This document shows, piece after piece, positions 56,028 through 64,000 of a stretch of DNA of 64,000 bases. Within the stretch, counting starts at the first letter, position 1; each line of letters begins with the position of its first letter. The DNA is taken from assembly GCA_031254035.1 (NCBI GenBank), contig JAIRVF010000042.1, positions 62,001 to 126,000 on the forward strand, given 5' to 3'. Under the pieces are notes generated by a model. The model did not search any database. It had not been told where the DNA came from and saw only the letters and a program-made list of their open reading frames with translations. Source of the stretch: Paenibacillus sp. (GTDB lineage Bacteria; Bacillota; Bacilli; Paenibacillales; Paenibacillaceae). A program made the translations under genes and the position numbers.

Positions 56028-56282
56028 CTATTCCTCGATGCTTATATATCTCTCATGATTGTCTTTATAGTAGATTCCTCTGATCTCCACATGTTCTTGC
56101 ACAATGATTTGCTGTACGAAGGCCAGATCCTCCTCTGGAAATTGAATGGATAACGCACAGCCTGCCGTAATCGCCTTCGGTGTAGGGCAAAGATCGATTT
56201 CAATATCGGCATACTCGAACAGCATTTCCGCCCGAAGCGCCTGCTGCGTCGAATCGAAGGCCATTAACATCCATGACTCCAT
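56028..56282 (-). CDS. DUF3343 family protein
   Basis: 84-residue protein with 'MLMAFDSTQQALRAEMLFEYADIEIDLCPTPKAITAGCALSIQFPEED', the DUF3343 pattern. Proteins of this family are proposed sulfur/selenium carriers and often occur near class V aminotransferases such as the one at 57721. Conserved Cys residues at about 32 and 42 could act as carriers. Function is inferred only. Three bases upstream of the MscS gene. Confidence 0.88.
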   Translation of the reverse strand: MESWMLMAFDSTQQALRAEMLFEYADIEIDLCPTPKAITAGCALSIQFPEEDLAFVQQIIVQEHVEIRGIYYKDNHERYISIEE

Positions 56283-56307
56283 CGCACTTCTAACCGCCTT
56301 CCGCCCT

Positions 56308-56453
56308 AGGCGTGATCAAAAAAATAATAGGGCGCGATCAAGACTATGGCTGTTATTTTCTTGATCGCGCCTAGATCATTCGATTTGCCGAAAGTAGCTT
56401 AGGCGACGGGCAGCTTTCGTGCAAATCTGATTCACTTTCTTTTGATCGCGCCT
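56308..56453. repeat. palindromic repeat family R1, copy C (with nested end)
   Basis: 146 bp, inverted relative to copies A and B. After the first 23 bases a second small palindrome (GGCGCGATCAAG to CTTGATCGCGCC, about 56330-56372) is inserted, repeating the element's own end; then the rest of the normal element follows to 56453. Confidence 0.85.
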
Positions 56454-56477
56454 TAATAAATTGCTTGTCCCAAGGAA

Positions 56478-56507
56478 GTATAAAAACCTGCACCCTTCCA
56501 TATACTA
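56478..56507 (+). promoter_or_regulatory. forespore sigma F/G-type promoter of yyaC
   Basis: GTATA at 56478-56482, 18-bp spacer, TATACTA at 56501-56507, close to the sigma G consensus (GHATR, CATNNTA). It lies 34 bp before the yyaC start, which agrees with a spore-specific gene. Confidence 0.6.
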
Positions 56508-56540
56508 GATACTACCAATCGTATTTGAAAGGAAGATTCT

Positions 56541-57146
56541 ATGACCCAGCTGCCTAATCCTTCCCAGCAACAGCAGCTTTCTTGCTTAAAAATACCACAT
56601 ACCGATCCTGAAATCCATTCCGCTATCATTCACCGTCTCTTGTTTTACTTATCACAAGCTGAAGAAAAACAACAGGTGATTGTCGTTTGCATCGGAACCG
56701 ACCGCTCTACGGGCGACTGCCTTGGCCCTTTGGTCGGTACGGCATTGGCACGTTATAAGAGTCCATGGTTCCATTTGTTCGGCACACTGGAGGAGCCTGT
56801 TCATGCCGTAAATCTGCAAGAGACCCTCTCCTCTATTTACGCCTTATATAACAATCCCTTTGTCATCGGCGTTGATGCCTGTCTTGGACAGTCTTCTAGT
56901 GTCGGCTGTATCCAAGTGGCTAGCGGCCCTCTCAAGCCCGGCGCAGGCGTACATAAAGAATTGCCGCCGGTTGGCGATATCCATTTGACAGGTATCGTTA
57001 ATGTCGGCGGCTTCATGGAATATTTCGTATTGCAAAACACACGGTTAAGTCTGGTTGTCCGTCTATCGGACATCATTGCATCCAGTCTTCACTCCGCGAT
57101 TCAGGAATGGAAAACCCGCTCTACCCTTGTTGCACGGCTAGACTGA
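56541..57146 (+). CDS. yyaC: YyaC family spore protein
   Basis: 201-residue protein of the YyaC/GPR-like family. 'IVVCIGTDRSTGDCLGPLVGTAL' and 'PFVIGVDACLGQSSSVGCIQV' are the family's main blocks; the fold is related to the germination protease and hydrogenase-maturation peptidases. In Bacillus it is made in the forespore. GAAAGGAAG precedes the ATG. It converges on the DUF4446 gene with a 26-bp tail overlap. Protease activity is not proven for the family. Confidence 0.92.
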   Translation: MTQLPNPSQQQQLSCLKIPHTDPEIHSAIIHRLLFYLSQAEEKQQVIVVCIGTDRSTGDCLGPLVGTALARYKSPWFHLFGTLEEPVHAVNLQETLSSIYALYNNPFVIGVDACLGQSSSVGCIQVASGPLKPGAGVHKELPPVGDIHLTGIVNVGGFMEYFVLQNTRLSLVVRLSDIIASSLHSAIQEWKTRSTLVARLD

Positions 57147-57621
57147 TTGCTTCCACTTCTTCCGGAGATAAAGCATACGTTGATTCGCCTGCCGCAAGCG
57201 GCTTGGCGTATACATAGGAGCTGTCACGGCTGTAAAGAGCTGAAATGACGACTCCATTTTTCTTTTCATCCACAATGGCAATCGAAAAGCTCAAATCGCT
57301 GCCTTGATCACTGAAAGCATTGTAACGTTTGATGCCCACGTTCCCCTTCGCCTGCTTCAGCTTGGTCAAGATTATTTCCTGCGATTTACGCTGGTATTTT
57401 TGTTCATCGTCAATTGCATCCATTTGCACTTTCAAATCAATCAGTAAGGTTTCAAGGTTTTCGACTCCGCTGCCCGCCATCATCGTCTCATATGTCCGAC
57501 GCATCTTTCTGAGCTTTGCACTTTGCGTAAACACCATAACGAGCAAGATCAAAATGAGGAGTATGACTCCGCCGACAAACCACTGCAGCTGTTCCAATAT
57601 TAAATTATTCAGATCCGACAT
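57121..57621 (-). CDS. DUF4446 membrane protein
   Basis: 166-residue protein with one N-terminal membrane helix (about 13-33), a coiled-coil region (about 38-85) and a compact C-terminal domain 'VGIKRYNAFSDQGSDLSFSIAIVDEKKNGVVISALYSR', the DUF4446 signature. Function unknown; the family sits near parAB in Bacillota. The start at 57621 is preferred; ATG 57645 lacks a ribosome binding site. Confidence 0.9.
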   Translation of the reverse strand: MSDLNNLILEQLQWFVGGVILLILILLVMVFTQSAKLRKMRRTYETMMAGSGVENLETLLIDLKVQMDAIDDEQKYQRKSQEIILTKLKQAKGNVGIKRYNAFSDQGSDLSFSIAIVDEKKNGVVISALYSRDSSYVYAKPLAAGESTYALSPEEVEAISLAVQQG

Positions 57622-57720
57622 TGCTGTTTCATTCCTTTTCCTCATTCTTGATCTAACCGGCTATTTATTATTTTCCCATTATTGTAAAAGATCTATCCAT
57701 ATTCGTGTCCGTTAACCCCA

Positions 57721-58872
57721 TCACCTCCTGTTGCAAATACTTTTAACCGCTTCAATAAGTGCGTCCACCTCCGCAATTGTGGTATCCACCCCTACGCTTG
57801 CGCGTACTGCTCCTGTCTGCAGTGTCCCCATGGACTCGTGTGCCAACGGTGTACAATGCATACCAGCCCGCACAGCGATACCATATTCGCGGTCCAATCG
57901 AAAGGAAATTTCGCTGGCGTCCACCTTCACCGAGATGAAAGACGCTATTCCACTTCTTGGTTCTCCCGCTTTCGGTCCTAATATTCGCATTCCCTGTATC
58001 CCCTGAATGCCTTCTATAATCCGTTGTGCAAGTTCCCATTCGTGCTGATAGATCTGCTGCGGGGACCGTTCCAACACCCACTCGACACCAACCTTCAAAC
58101 CGGCAATGCCAATGGTATTCGGCGTACCTGCTTCATAGCGATCCGGACGCACCTTCGGCTGTTCCCTCTCCTCTGATTGACTCCCGGTTCCACCATGTAA
58201 TAGGGGTTCCAACTCAATATTAGGGGATATGTATAACCCTCCGGTACCTTGAGGTCCAAGCAGTCCTTTATGCCCTGGAAAAGCAAGTAGGTCAATATTC
58301 ATGCCAGATACATCAAGTTCTAGGCAGCCCACGCTTTGGGCTGCATCCACCAGGAATACTGCACCAAATTGATGGGCTAGTTCCCCGATTTGCGCTATAG
58401 GCAAAATGCTTCCTAGCAAATTGGAGCTATGACTGCATACAACCAGCTTAGGGCGTCTCGATATGGCAGCCTTCAGCCTCATCATATCCAATTCCCCATA
58501 TTTATTCACCGGAATATACTCCACTTGAATACCGAGAACGCGTTTCAAATATTCCAAAGGCCTTCTGACAGAATTATGTTCGATCATCGTTGCGACAACC
58601 GAATCCCCTTTACGCAGCAGCCCCTTCATGGCTAAATTCAACGCTTCCGTCGTATTATGCGTAAAGATCATATCATTGGGGTTCCGAACATGAAATAACT
58701 GTGCCAATACCTTGCGGGTCCCAAACAACACCCTACTCGCTTCGATCGCCATTTGATGGCTTCCACGACCCGGATTGGCTGCGGCACCCGTCATAGCCTC
58801 CTGCATAGCCTCCATAACCTCGGGGGGCTTGGGCCAGGAGGTGGCTGCGTGATCCAAATATATAAGTGGCAT
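57721..58872 (-). CDS. class V aminotransferase (cysteine desulfurase-like)
   Basis: 383-residue PLP enzyme resembling cysteine desulfurases/selenocysteine lyases. PLP-lysine at about 202 in 'FPGHKGLLGPQGTGG', substrate-binding 'NNTTEALNLA'-type block near 72, and a possible catalytic Cys at about 340 in 'RAGMHCTPLAH'. It lacks the longer N-terminus of SufS, matching a distinct subfamily of unclear function that clusters with DUF3343. It probably mobilises sulfur or selenium. ATG 58872 has GGAGG five bases upstream. Confidence 0.88.
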   Translation of the reverse strand: MPLIYLDHAATSWPKPPEVMEAMQEAMTGAAANPGRGSHQMAIEASRVLFGTRKVLAQLFHVRNPNDMIFTHNTTEALNLAMKGLLRKGDSVVATMIEHNSVRRPLEYLKRVLGIQVEYIPVNKYGELDMMRLKAAISRRPKLVVCSHSSNLLGSILPIAQIGELAHQFGAVFLVDAAQSVGCLELDVSGMNIDLLAFPGHKGLLGPQGTGGLYISPNIELEPLLHGGTGSQSEEREQPKVRPDRYEAGTPNTIGIAGLKVGVEWVLERSPQQIYQHEWELAQRIIEGIQGIQGMRILGPKAGEPRSGIASFISVKVDASEISFRLDREYGIAVRAGMHCTPLAHESMGTLQTGAVRASVGVDTTIAEVDALIEAVKSICNRR

Positions 58873-59005
58873 CACTACCTCCCCCTCCTTTCATAACACA
58901 TCAAACTGTTGAACGTCCTTTAGAAAAAAGAGAATGACATATCCTCTTCCCCCATATCAGGGAACCAGCCGGACATGTCACCTTGGCACCACCATAAGAT
59001 TACTC

Positions 59006-59845
59006 TTATTGCAGAAGTTCCAACAGCCGTTCCAAATCTTGCTTACTGTAATAATTCAGTTCGATTTTGCCCTTATCTTTGTTTTGTTTGATTTTCACCG
59101 TCGTTCTAAATCTATCACGCAATGATTCTTCCAGACTATCAATATAAGGGTCGCGCTTTTTCACTTTAACCTTATTTTTATCATCAGCTTTACGATCTAA
59201 GCTTTTCACGGCTTCCTCAAGATCACGAACACTCCACTCATTCGCTACACATTGTTTGGCAAGCTGTTTAATAAGCGCTGGGTCCTTTAATCCGACGATT
59301 GCACGAGCATGTCCCATGGACAATGTTCCACGTGAAACATAATCCTTGACTTCCTCAGGGAGCGAAAGCAACCTCAAAAAATTTGCGATATGCGATCTTG
59401 ATTTTCCTACCTTGAGAGACAATTCTTCCTGAGTAAGCGAATACTGGTCCATTAACCCCTGGTATGCAACCGCAACCTCCATCGCATTCAGATTTTCACG
59501 CTGTAGGTTCTCGATCAACGCTATTTCCATAACCTGCTGATCATTGAAGCTGCGAACAACCGCAGGAATCGTTGCTTTTCCGCAGTATTGAGATGCTCGG
59601 AAACGCCGTTCACCAGCAATAATTTCATAACCCTTCAATACACTGCGCACAATAATCGGCTGAATAACGCCATGTTGCCGGATAGATTCCGCTAATTCTT
59701 GGATCGATTCCTCATTGAAATCTTTGCGCGGCTGGTACGGATTCGCACGCAGTTGACTGAGTGAAATTTCCACGATTTTATCATCATCATTAATTGAAAG
59801 GGAAGGAATTAAGGCATCAAGTCCTTTGCCTAACCGTTTACTCAT
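59006..59845 (-). CDS. parB: chromosome-partitioning protein ParB (Spo0J)
   Basis: 279-residue CTPase and parS-binding protein. The N-terminal CTP-binding domain contains 'NPYQPRKDF' and 'GERRFRAS', the helix-turn-helix lies in 'LSLKVGKSRSHIANFLRLLSLP', and the C-terminal dimerisation domain ends 'YSKQDLERLLELLQ'. It loads as a clamp at parS and spreads, and recruits SMC. A parS sequence lies inside the gene. It overlaps parA by eight bases. Confidence 0.97.
   Translation of the reverse strand: MSKRLGKGLDALIPSLSINDDDKIVEISLSQLRANPYQPRKDFNEESIQELAESIRQHGVIQPIIVRSVLKGYEIIAGERRFRASQYCGKATIPAVVRSFNDQQVMEIALIENLQRENLNAMEVAVAYQGLMDQYSLTQEELSLKVGKSRSHIANFLRLLSLPEEVKDYVSRGTLSMGHARAIVGLKDPALIKQLAKQCVANEWSVRDLEEAVKSLDRKADDKNKVKVKKRDPYIDSLEESLRDRFRTTVKIKQNKDKGKIELNYYSKQDLERLLELLQ
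59324..59339. promoter_or_regulatory. parS site within parB
   Basis: TGTTCCACGTGAAACA, one mismatch from the perfect palindrome TGTTTCACGTGAAACA. A parS inside the parB (spo0J) gene is also known in B. subtilis. Confidence 0.95.
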
Positions 59846-60599
59846 AAGACATCACTTCCTTTGCCAACTCTAAATAAACCTCTGCGCCTTTGGAACGCGG
59901 ATCATAAGTCATAATCGATTGACCATGGGAAGGCGCTTCGCTTAAACGGACATTTCGCGGAATGATCGTTTGGTATACTTTCTCTTGAAAATACTTTTTA
60001 ACTTCCTCAATCACCTGAATACCGAGATTTGTGCGAGCATCCAACATGGTAAGAAGTACGCCCTCAATCTGCAGTGATGTATTCAAATGCTTTTGAACCA
60101 AACGAACGGTATTGAGCAGTTGGCTCAGCCCTTCAAGCGCATAATATTCGCACTGGATCGGAATGATGACCGAATCGGATGCAGTCAAAGAGTTAATTGT
60201 CAAAATCCCCAAAGAAGGCGGACAGTCAATCAAAATATAGTCATAGTTCGCTTTCACAAGTTGAAGTGATTTTTTCAGACGGAGCTCCCGGGAGATTGTC
60301 GGCACCAATTCGATTTCAGCGCCAGCCAGTTGAATGGTAGCAGGAATAATATGCAATCCTTCGACCTGAGTCTCAAGAATCGCTTCCTTGGGATGTACTT
60401 CATTGATAATGACGTCATAAATGCAATTGGCTACATCAGCTTTATTCACGCCAACGCCACTCGTGGTATTGCCTTGCGGGTCAATGTCTACGAGCAGCAC
60501 TCTTTTACCGAGGGTAGCCAATCCTGCACCGAGATTGACGGAGGTTGTAGTTTTACCAACTCCACCCTTTTGATTTGCTATGGCAATGATTTTAGACAC
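59838..60599 (-). CDS. parA: chromosome-partitioning ATPase ParA (Soj)
   Basis: 253-residue Walker-type ATPase. The deviant Walker A 'NQKGGVGKTTTSVNL' is at the N-terminus; 'DIDPQGNTTSG' and 'LIDCPPSLGILTINSL' are further nucleotide-binding motifs. It binds DNA as an ATP dimer and is recycled by ParB; Soj also regulates DnaA. The start is GTG at 60599 with GAGGTG seven bases upstream. Confidence 0.97.
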   Translation of the reverse strand: MSKIIAIANQKGGVGKTTTSVNLGAGLATLGKRVLLVDIDPQGNTTSGVGVNKADVANCIYDVIINEVHPKEAILETQVEGLHIIPATIQLAGAEIELVPTISRELRLKKSLQLVKANYDYILIDCPPSLGILTINSLTASDSVIIPIQCEYYALEGLSQLLNTVRLVQKHLNTSLQIEGVLLTMLDARTNLGIQVIEEVKKYFQEKVYQTIIPRNVRLSEAPSHGQSIMTYDPRSKGAEVYLELAKEVMSYE

Positions 60600-60957
60600 T
60601 CAATTTCACCTCATTGTGTATGAAAACTCTTCTTGTAGGTCACGGGATTTTGTAAATAGCAAAACAATCGACTGCACACACCCTGAAAGAAACATCTTGG
60701 GTTCTGTTACCCTTTACCAATTGGATAATCGGATATTACCCTTTCAGGTACAATCTTAACGGCTTCGCCTACACGAGTACATCTTTCCCTTTACAAAAAG
60801 GATACCCTGTGACTGGAACCACAAAGAGCGGCTTCTCCATCCGTTTCTTCATCATTTCCTTGATTTACAAAGCATCAACATAGCTCATACAGCAAAATGC
60901 AAACTGCCCCTCCCCAGCCACTCGGGGATTCACGAAAGTCGTTTGCCGCCATCCGCT
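60600..60957. other. spacer between noc and parA
   Basis: About 400 bp between the two genes with no gene-like frame. TTACCCTTT occurs twice (near 60709 and 60734), and CCTGAAAG/CTTTCAGG form an inverted repeat around them (about 60682-60746), a possible regulatory fold before parA. No promoter hexamers were convincing. Confidence 0.35.
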
Positions 60958-60979
60958 AAAAAAGCGGCCTACAAGCCGC
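60958..60979 (-). terminator. noc terminator
   Basis: GCGGC-TTGTAG-GCCGC hairpin followed by TTTTTT on the minus strand, 18 bp after the noc stop codon. Confidence 0.85.
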
Positions 60980-60997
60980 CTGCAGCCACACCACGTA

Positions 60998-61813
60998 TTA
61001 ACGCTTAGGGATCTGTATCACAATTTCATAATGATCCTCATGATCATTTTCGGTCGTTTTGATCGCCATTCCGGAATCGGATACCATATCAATAGATTGC
61101 CGGATGGTATTTAAGGCAAGACGGACATCCTTGGTAAAAGAGATCCGTTTGGATTTTTTAATTTTGGAAACCTCTTTATAGAAAGCAACTCGTGCTTCCG
61201 TTTGTTTCACATTTAAATCTTTTACAATAATTTCAGACAATAGCTTTAGCTGGAGCTCCTCTGTATCCAAAGACAACAGTGCACGGGCATGACGCTCCGT
61301 AATCTTGCGTTCCATGAGCGCTGCCTTCACTTCTTGGGGCAAATGAAGCAGTCGAATTTTATTCGCAATGGTCGACTGGCTTTTCCCGAGACGCTGCGCC
61401 AGACTTTCCTGAGTTAATTGATGAAGATCAATCAGCTTCTGGTAAGCCACTGCCTCTTCAATCGAAGTCAAACCTTCACGCTGCAAATTCTCGATCAACG
61501 CAATTGAAGCCGCTTGGGAATCATTAAATTCACGAACAATTCCAGGGATCGTCTCCATCCCAAGTTTTGTAACAGCACGCCAACGCCGTTCTCCGGCAAT
61601 GATCTCGTATTTGGAATTGCGGATACGCACAACAATTGGCTGAATGACGCCATGGGTCTTGATTGTCTGGCATAACTCATCAATTTTTTCGTCATCAAAA
61701 ATCGTGCGGGGTTGATAGGGACTACTAACAATCTCCCCCACCGGAATTTGTTTTACTTCATCACTATTGTTGCGCTCCGTCAAACCAAACAATTTAGAAA
61801 ATTGTTCTTTCAT
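60998..61813 (-). CDS. noc: nucleoid occlusion protein Noc
   Basis: 271-residue ParB-family protein. '[11 protein letters not shown]' and '[12 protein letters not shown]' form the CTP pocket, and the helix-turn-helix is in '[22 protein letters not shown]'. The N-terminus '[11 protein letters not shown]' is the amphipathic membrane-targeting helix of Noc, which distinguishes it from ParB. It blocks division over the nucleoid by tethering DNA to the membrane. The ATG at 61813 is chosen because it begins that helix; a GTG at 61828 is possible. Confidence 0.95.
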   Translation of the reverse strand: MKEQFSKLFGLTERNNSDEVKQIPVGEIVSSPYQPRTIFDDEKIDELCQTIKTHGVIQPIVVRIRNSKYEIIAGERRWRAVTKLGMETIPGIVREFNDSQAASIALIENLQREGLTSIEEAVAYQKLIDLHQLTQESLAQRLGKSQSTIANKIRLLHLPQEVKAALMERKITERHARALLSLDTEELQLKLLSEIIVKDLNVKQTEARVAFYKEVSKIKKSKRISFTKDVRLALNTIRQSIDMVSDSGMAIKTTENDHEDHYEIVIQIPKR

Positions 61814-61923
61814 TGCGTATATTACCACCTAATTTCGTAATAGCACTTTGGCAAAGCGCTTGGCCAGCATCATTAGTAAAATCGACTTACCTGCATTCTT
61901 AAGTATGATATAAATCTGCTATT

Positions 61924-62025
61924 AGGGCGCAATCAAAAAACGATAAATCATTTGATTTGCCGAAGGTAGCTTAGGCGACGGGCCGTTTTCGTGCAAATCT
62001 GATTCACTATTTTTTTGATCGCTCT
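61924..62025. repeat. palindromic repeat family R1, copy D
   Basis: 102 bp, inverted like copy C, with more diverged ends (GGGCGCAATCAA at the left). It lies between noc and the intergenic parS. Confidence 0.8.
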
Positions 62026-62422
62026 TGACTACCTTCAACATAGATTGGATAAGAACGTTCACATTTGAAAAAAGTAGGCTGCCCTTCTCTAATTCATTTA
62101 TGTATAGCTGCGAAAGTTATCTCATACCCCTACAAAAAAACAAATACTATGGTCGCCTGCGCTCAGCTCCGCTTACCGCAAAATCAGCATGCTACAGCAT
62201 AAATTTGTTTTTCAAGGATATGCTTTTCTCAATTCATCGCGCTATAACAACTCTCTTTATTCTATCACTTTTTTTCATATAATCATATTCTCCAAAGTCC
62301 CCCTTTTTTCCTGCCAACCACTAATTTTTTCAATGAGAATACTGTCATTCCGAGAGAAAAAACACCTCGGAGCGACATATTTCTACAGCGATTATAGCTA
62401 AAATAATTTCAGCAAGCAAAAA
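62026..62422. other. AT-rich spacer between repeat D and parS
   Basis: No promoter, RNA or gene identified. A short plus-strand open frame here is rich in Phe, Leu and Ser and has no ribosome binding site. Confidence 0.3.
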
Positions 62423-62452
62423 AGAGGAATGTTTCACGTGAAACATTCCTCT
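62423..62452 (-). terminator. rsmG terminator formed by the parS palindrome
   Basis: A perfect 30-bp palindrome with parS at its centre is followed on the minus strand by TTTTTT, 63 bp after rsmG. Structure and T-tract fit an intrinsic terminator. Confidence 0.75.
62430..62445. promoter_or_regulatory. perfect parS site
   Basis: TGTTTCACGTGAAACA, the exact consensus ParB nucleation site, between rsmG and noc. Confidence 0.97.
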
Positions 62453-62514
62453 CCATTGATCAAACCTTTTATTTTCTTGTTCAACTCTGCTTTTACCAGA
62501 GATAAATCCTCTTA

Positions 62515-63234
62515 TTACAACGGTGTCTTCAGAGCTGTACCCGCTTTACGCGGATACTTTCCAGGTGTCCCCGCTGTTTTATTTATAACGATGATATGCC
62601 GCTCCGATTCCTCAATAGGAAGGGTGAAATGCTCGACACGTTGGAGTTTTCCTTTTAGTTCTTTCAAGCTACGGGAAGCTTCTTTGATCTCATCATCAGG
62701 ACTGCTTCCTTTCATAGCTGCGAATATGCCCCCCACTTTTACATAAGGAAGACAGAACTCATTGAGAACTGCAAGTTTGGCGACAGCTCTGGCAGTTACA
62801 AGATCATACTTGTCCCGGTGTTCCGGCTTTCGGGCCCAATCCTCGGCCCTTCCATGCAATAATTGCACATGCTGAAGGCCTGTTTCCTGCGCAATATGCT
62901 CCAAGAACTTAATCCGCTTATTGAGCGAATCGATAATGGTTAGTTCTAATTGTGGAAAACAAATTTTTAGAGGAATACCGGGGAACCCAGCACCAGATCC
63001 AATGTCAGCCATCATTTTTACGTCGTTCATATTTACATAAAATGCAAGGGATACCGAATCATAAAAATGCTTCGTATACACCTGCTCCCGGTCCGTAATC
63101 CCGGTAAGATTCATCTTCTCATTCCACTCTACCAGTTCTTTGTAGTAGATTTCGAACTGATCTATTTGGGATGAGGTGATCTCAATCCCTTTGTCATGCA
63201 GCCGTTGTTTAAATGCTTCCTGTATATGATCCAT
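62515..63234 (-). CDS. rsmG: 16S rRNA (guanine-N7) methyltransferase RsmG
   Basis: 239-residue SAM-dependent methyltransferase that modifies a guanine in the 16S rRNA 530 loop. The SAM site 'MADIGSGAGFPGIPLKI' is followed by 'LTIIDSLNKRIKFLEHIA', and 'DLVTARAVAKL' is the catalytic-domain motif. Three bases downstream of mnmG as in nearly all Bacillota. Loss of the orthologue gives low-level streptomycin resistance. Confidence 0.97.
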   Translation of the reverse strand: MDHIQEAFKQRLHDKGIEITSSQIDQFEIYYKELVEWNEKMNLTGITDREQVYTKHFYDSVSLAFYVNMNDVKMMADIGSGAGFPGIPLKICFPQLELTIIDSLNKRIKFLEHIAQETGLQHVQLLHGRAEDWARKPEHRDKYDLVTARAVAKLAVLNEFCLPYVKVGGIFAAMKGSSPDDEIKEASRSLKELKGKLQRVEHFTLPIEESERHIIVINKTAGTPGKYPRKAGTALKTPL

Positions 63235-63237
63235 AGA

Positions 63238-64000
63238 TTAACCTCTCGCAGCCGTTACCCGGTTGTAATGCTCCAGATAAACCAGCAGAATCGAAATATC
63301 CGCAGGCGTAACCCCAGAAATACGGGAAGCCTGGCCGATGGAAATCGGACGGATACTGGAAAGCTTCTGACGCGCTTCGATGGCTATACCTTCAATTTCA
63401 TTATAATTAATCGTATCTGGAATCTTTTTCTCATCCATTTTTTTCAGGCGCTCAACATGAATAAGCTGCTTTTCGATATATCCAGCATACTTGATTTGAA
63501 TCTCCACCTGCTCCTTCATTTCATCGGTCAAATCAAATGGGGATGGGGAGATTTCTTCGATATGATCATGGCTCACTTCGGGACGACGCAAAATAGTAAG
63601 CAGATTGCTTCCATCCTGAATTGGAGCAGAACCCACTTGTTCCAGCATTTCATTAACATGCGATGGCCCTACTTTGGTCGCCTGCAATCGTTCAATTTCT
63701 TGTTCCACTTTCCCTTTCTTATCCAGGAATGTAGTAAAACGTTCATCGGAAATCAAACCGATTTCATGTCCAAGCGGCGTCAAACGAAGATCCGCATTAT
63801 CATGACGAAGAAGCAAGCGATATTCCGCACGTGAAGTCAGCAGACGGTATGGCTCATTCGTACCTTTCGTGACCAAGTCATCAATCAATACGCCGATATA
63901 ACCCTGCGAACGATCCAAAATAACAGGTTCCTTGTCTTGTACGCGACGTGCTGCATTAATGCCTGCCATAATACCCTGCCCGGCAGCCTCTTCATAACCT
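63238..64000 (-). CDS. mnmG: tRNA uridine 5-carboxymethylaminomethyl synthesis protein MnmG (partial)
   Basis: C-terminal 254 codons of MnmG (GidA); the N-terminal FAD-binding part lies beyond the right edge. '[58 protein letters not shown]' is diagnostic. With MnmE it modifies U34 of tRNAs reading split codon boxes. The frame stays open to base 64000. Confidence 0.96.
   Translation of the reverse strand, partial: GYEEAAGQGIMAGINAARRVQDKEPVILDRSQGYIGVLIDDLVTKGTNEPYRLLTSRAEYRLLLRHDNADLRLTPLGHEIGLISDERFTTFLDKKGKVEQEIERLQATKVGPSHVNEMLEQVGSAPIQDGSNLLTILRRPEVSHDHIEEISPSPFDLTDEMKEQVEIQIKYAGYIEKQLIHVERLKKMDEKKIPDTINYNEIEGIAIEARQKLSSIRPISIGQASRISGVTPADISILLVYLEHYNRVTAARG

Noticed and set aside
59006..64000. 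Chromosome replication origin (oriC)
   Set aside because: parS, parAB, noc and mnmG show that the origin is near, but dnaA, rpmH and a DnaA-box cluster are not in the window.

Overview
The window is a stretch of a low-to-mid GC Gram-positive spore-former chromosome, most likely Paenibacillus or a close relative. The evidence is the Bacillota order mnmG-rsmG-noc-parA-parB (right end) and rpsF-ssb-rpsR / yybS-gdpP-rplI-dnaB-purA / walR-walK-yycH-yycI-walJ (left), the spore gene yyaC with a forespore-type promoter, and bacillus-type parS sites. Nearly every gene lies on the minus strand, as expected for the leading strand left of oriC. The origin itself should lie beyond the right edge, past mnmG.

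Layout from left to right. 385-6067: a small conserved gene, then the WalRK cell-wall operon read leftwards. 6334-7983: a LysM-G5-M23 peptidoglycan hydrolase. 8276-14056: an AT-rich accessory island with an apparently uncharacterised RiPP pathway. It holds a 65-residue precursor-like peptide, a terminator/attenuator, a McbB-like E1 partner, a SagB-like FMN dehydrogenase, two different YcaO proteins and an ABC exporter. 14074-23637: purA, dnaB, rplI, gdpP, yybS, a MazG-like gene, a CBS-domain gene and an LCP cell-wall ligase. 24007-36409: two complete, separately promoted oligopeptide ABC operons (oppABCDF type) with matching promoter and leader elements. 36928-52376: a mannose-glycan utilisation locus with a YesM/YesN-type two-component system, binding protein, two permeases, a GH125 mannosidase, a 1042-residue clan GH-A-like hydrolase and a GH38 alpha-mannosidase. 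52600-53714: rpsR, ssb, rpsF. 53961-58872: yjzC-like gene, tRNA-Ser(CGA), DUF951, an MscS-type channel, DUF3343, yyaC, DUF4446 and a class V aminotransferase. 59006-64000: parB, parA, noc, rsmG and the C-terminal part of mnmG.

The most interesting content is the double-YcaO island, whose precursor promoter carries a perfect 9-bp inverted repeat over its -10 region. Also notable are a family of four roughly 102-bp palindromic repeats (one inside a terminator, one inside an opp operon, one with a nested duplicate end), a perfect parS that also forms the rsmG terminator, and paired regulatory elements in front of both opp operons. No transposase, integrase, CRISPR array or rRNA was seen. All functional calls come from reading motifs; no database search was run.
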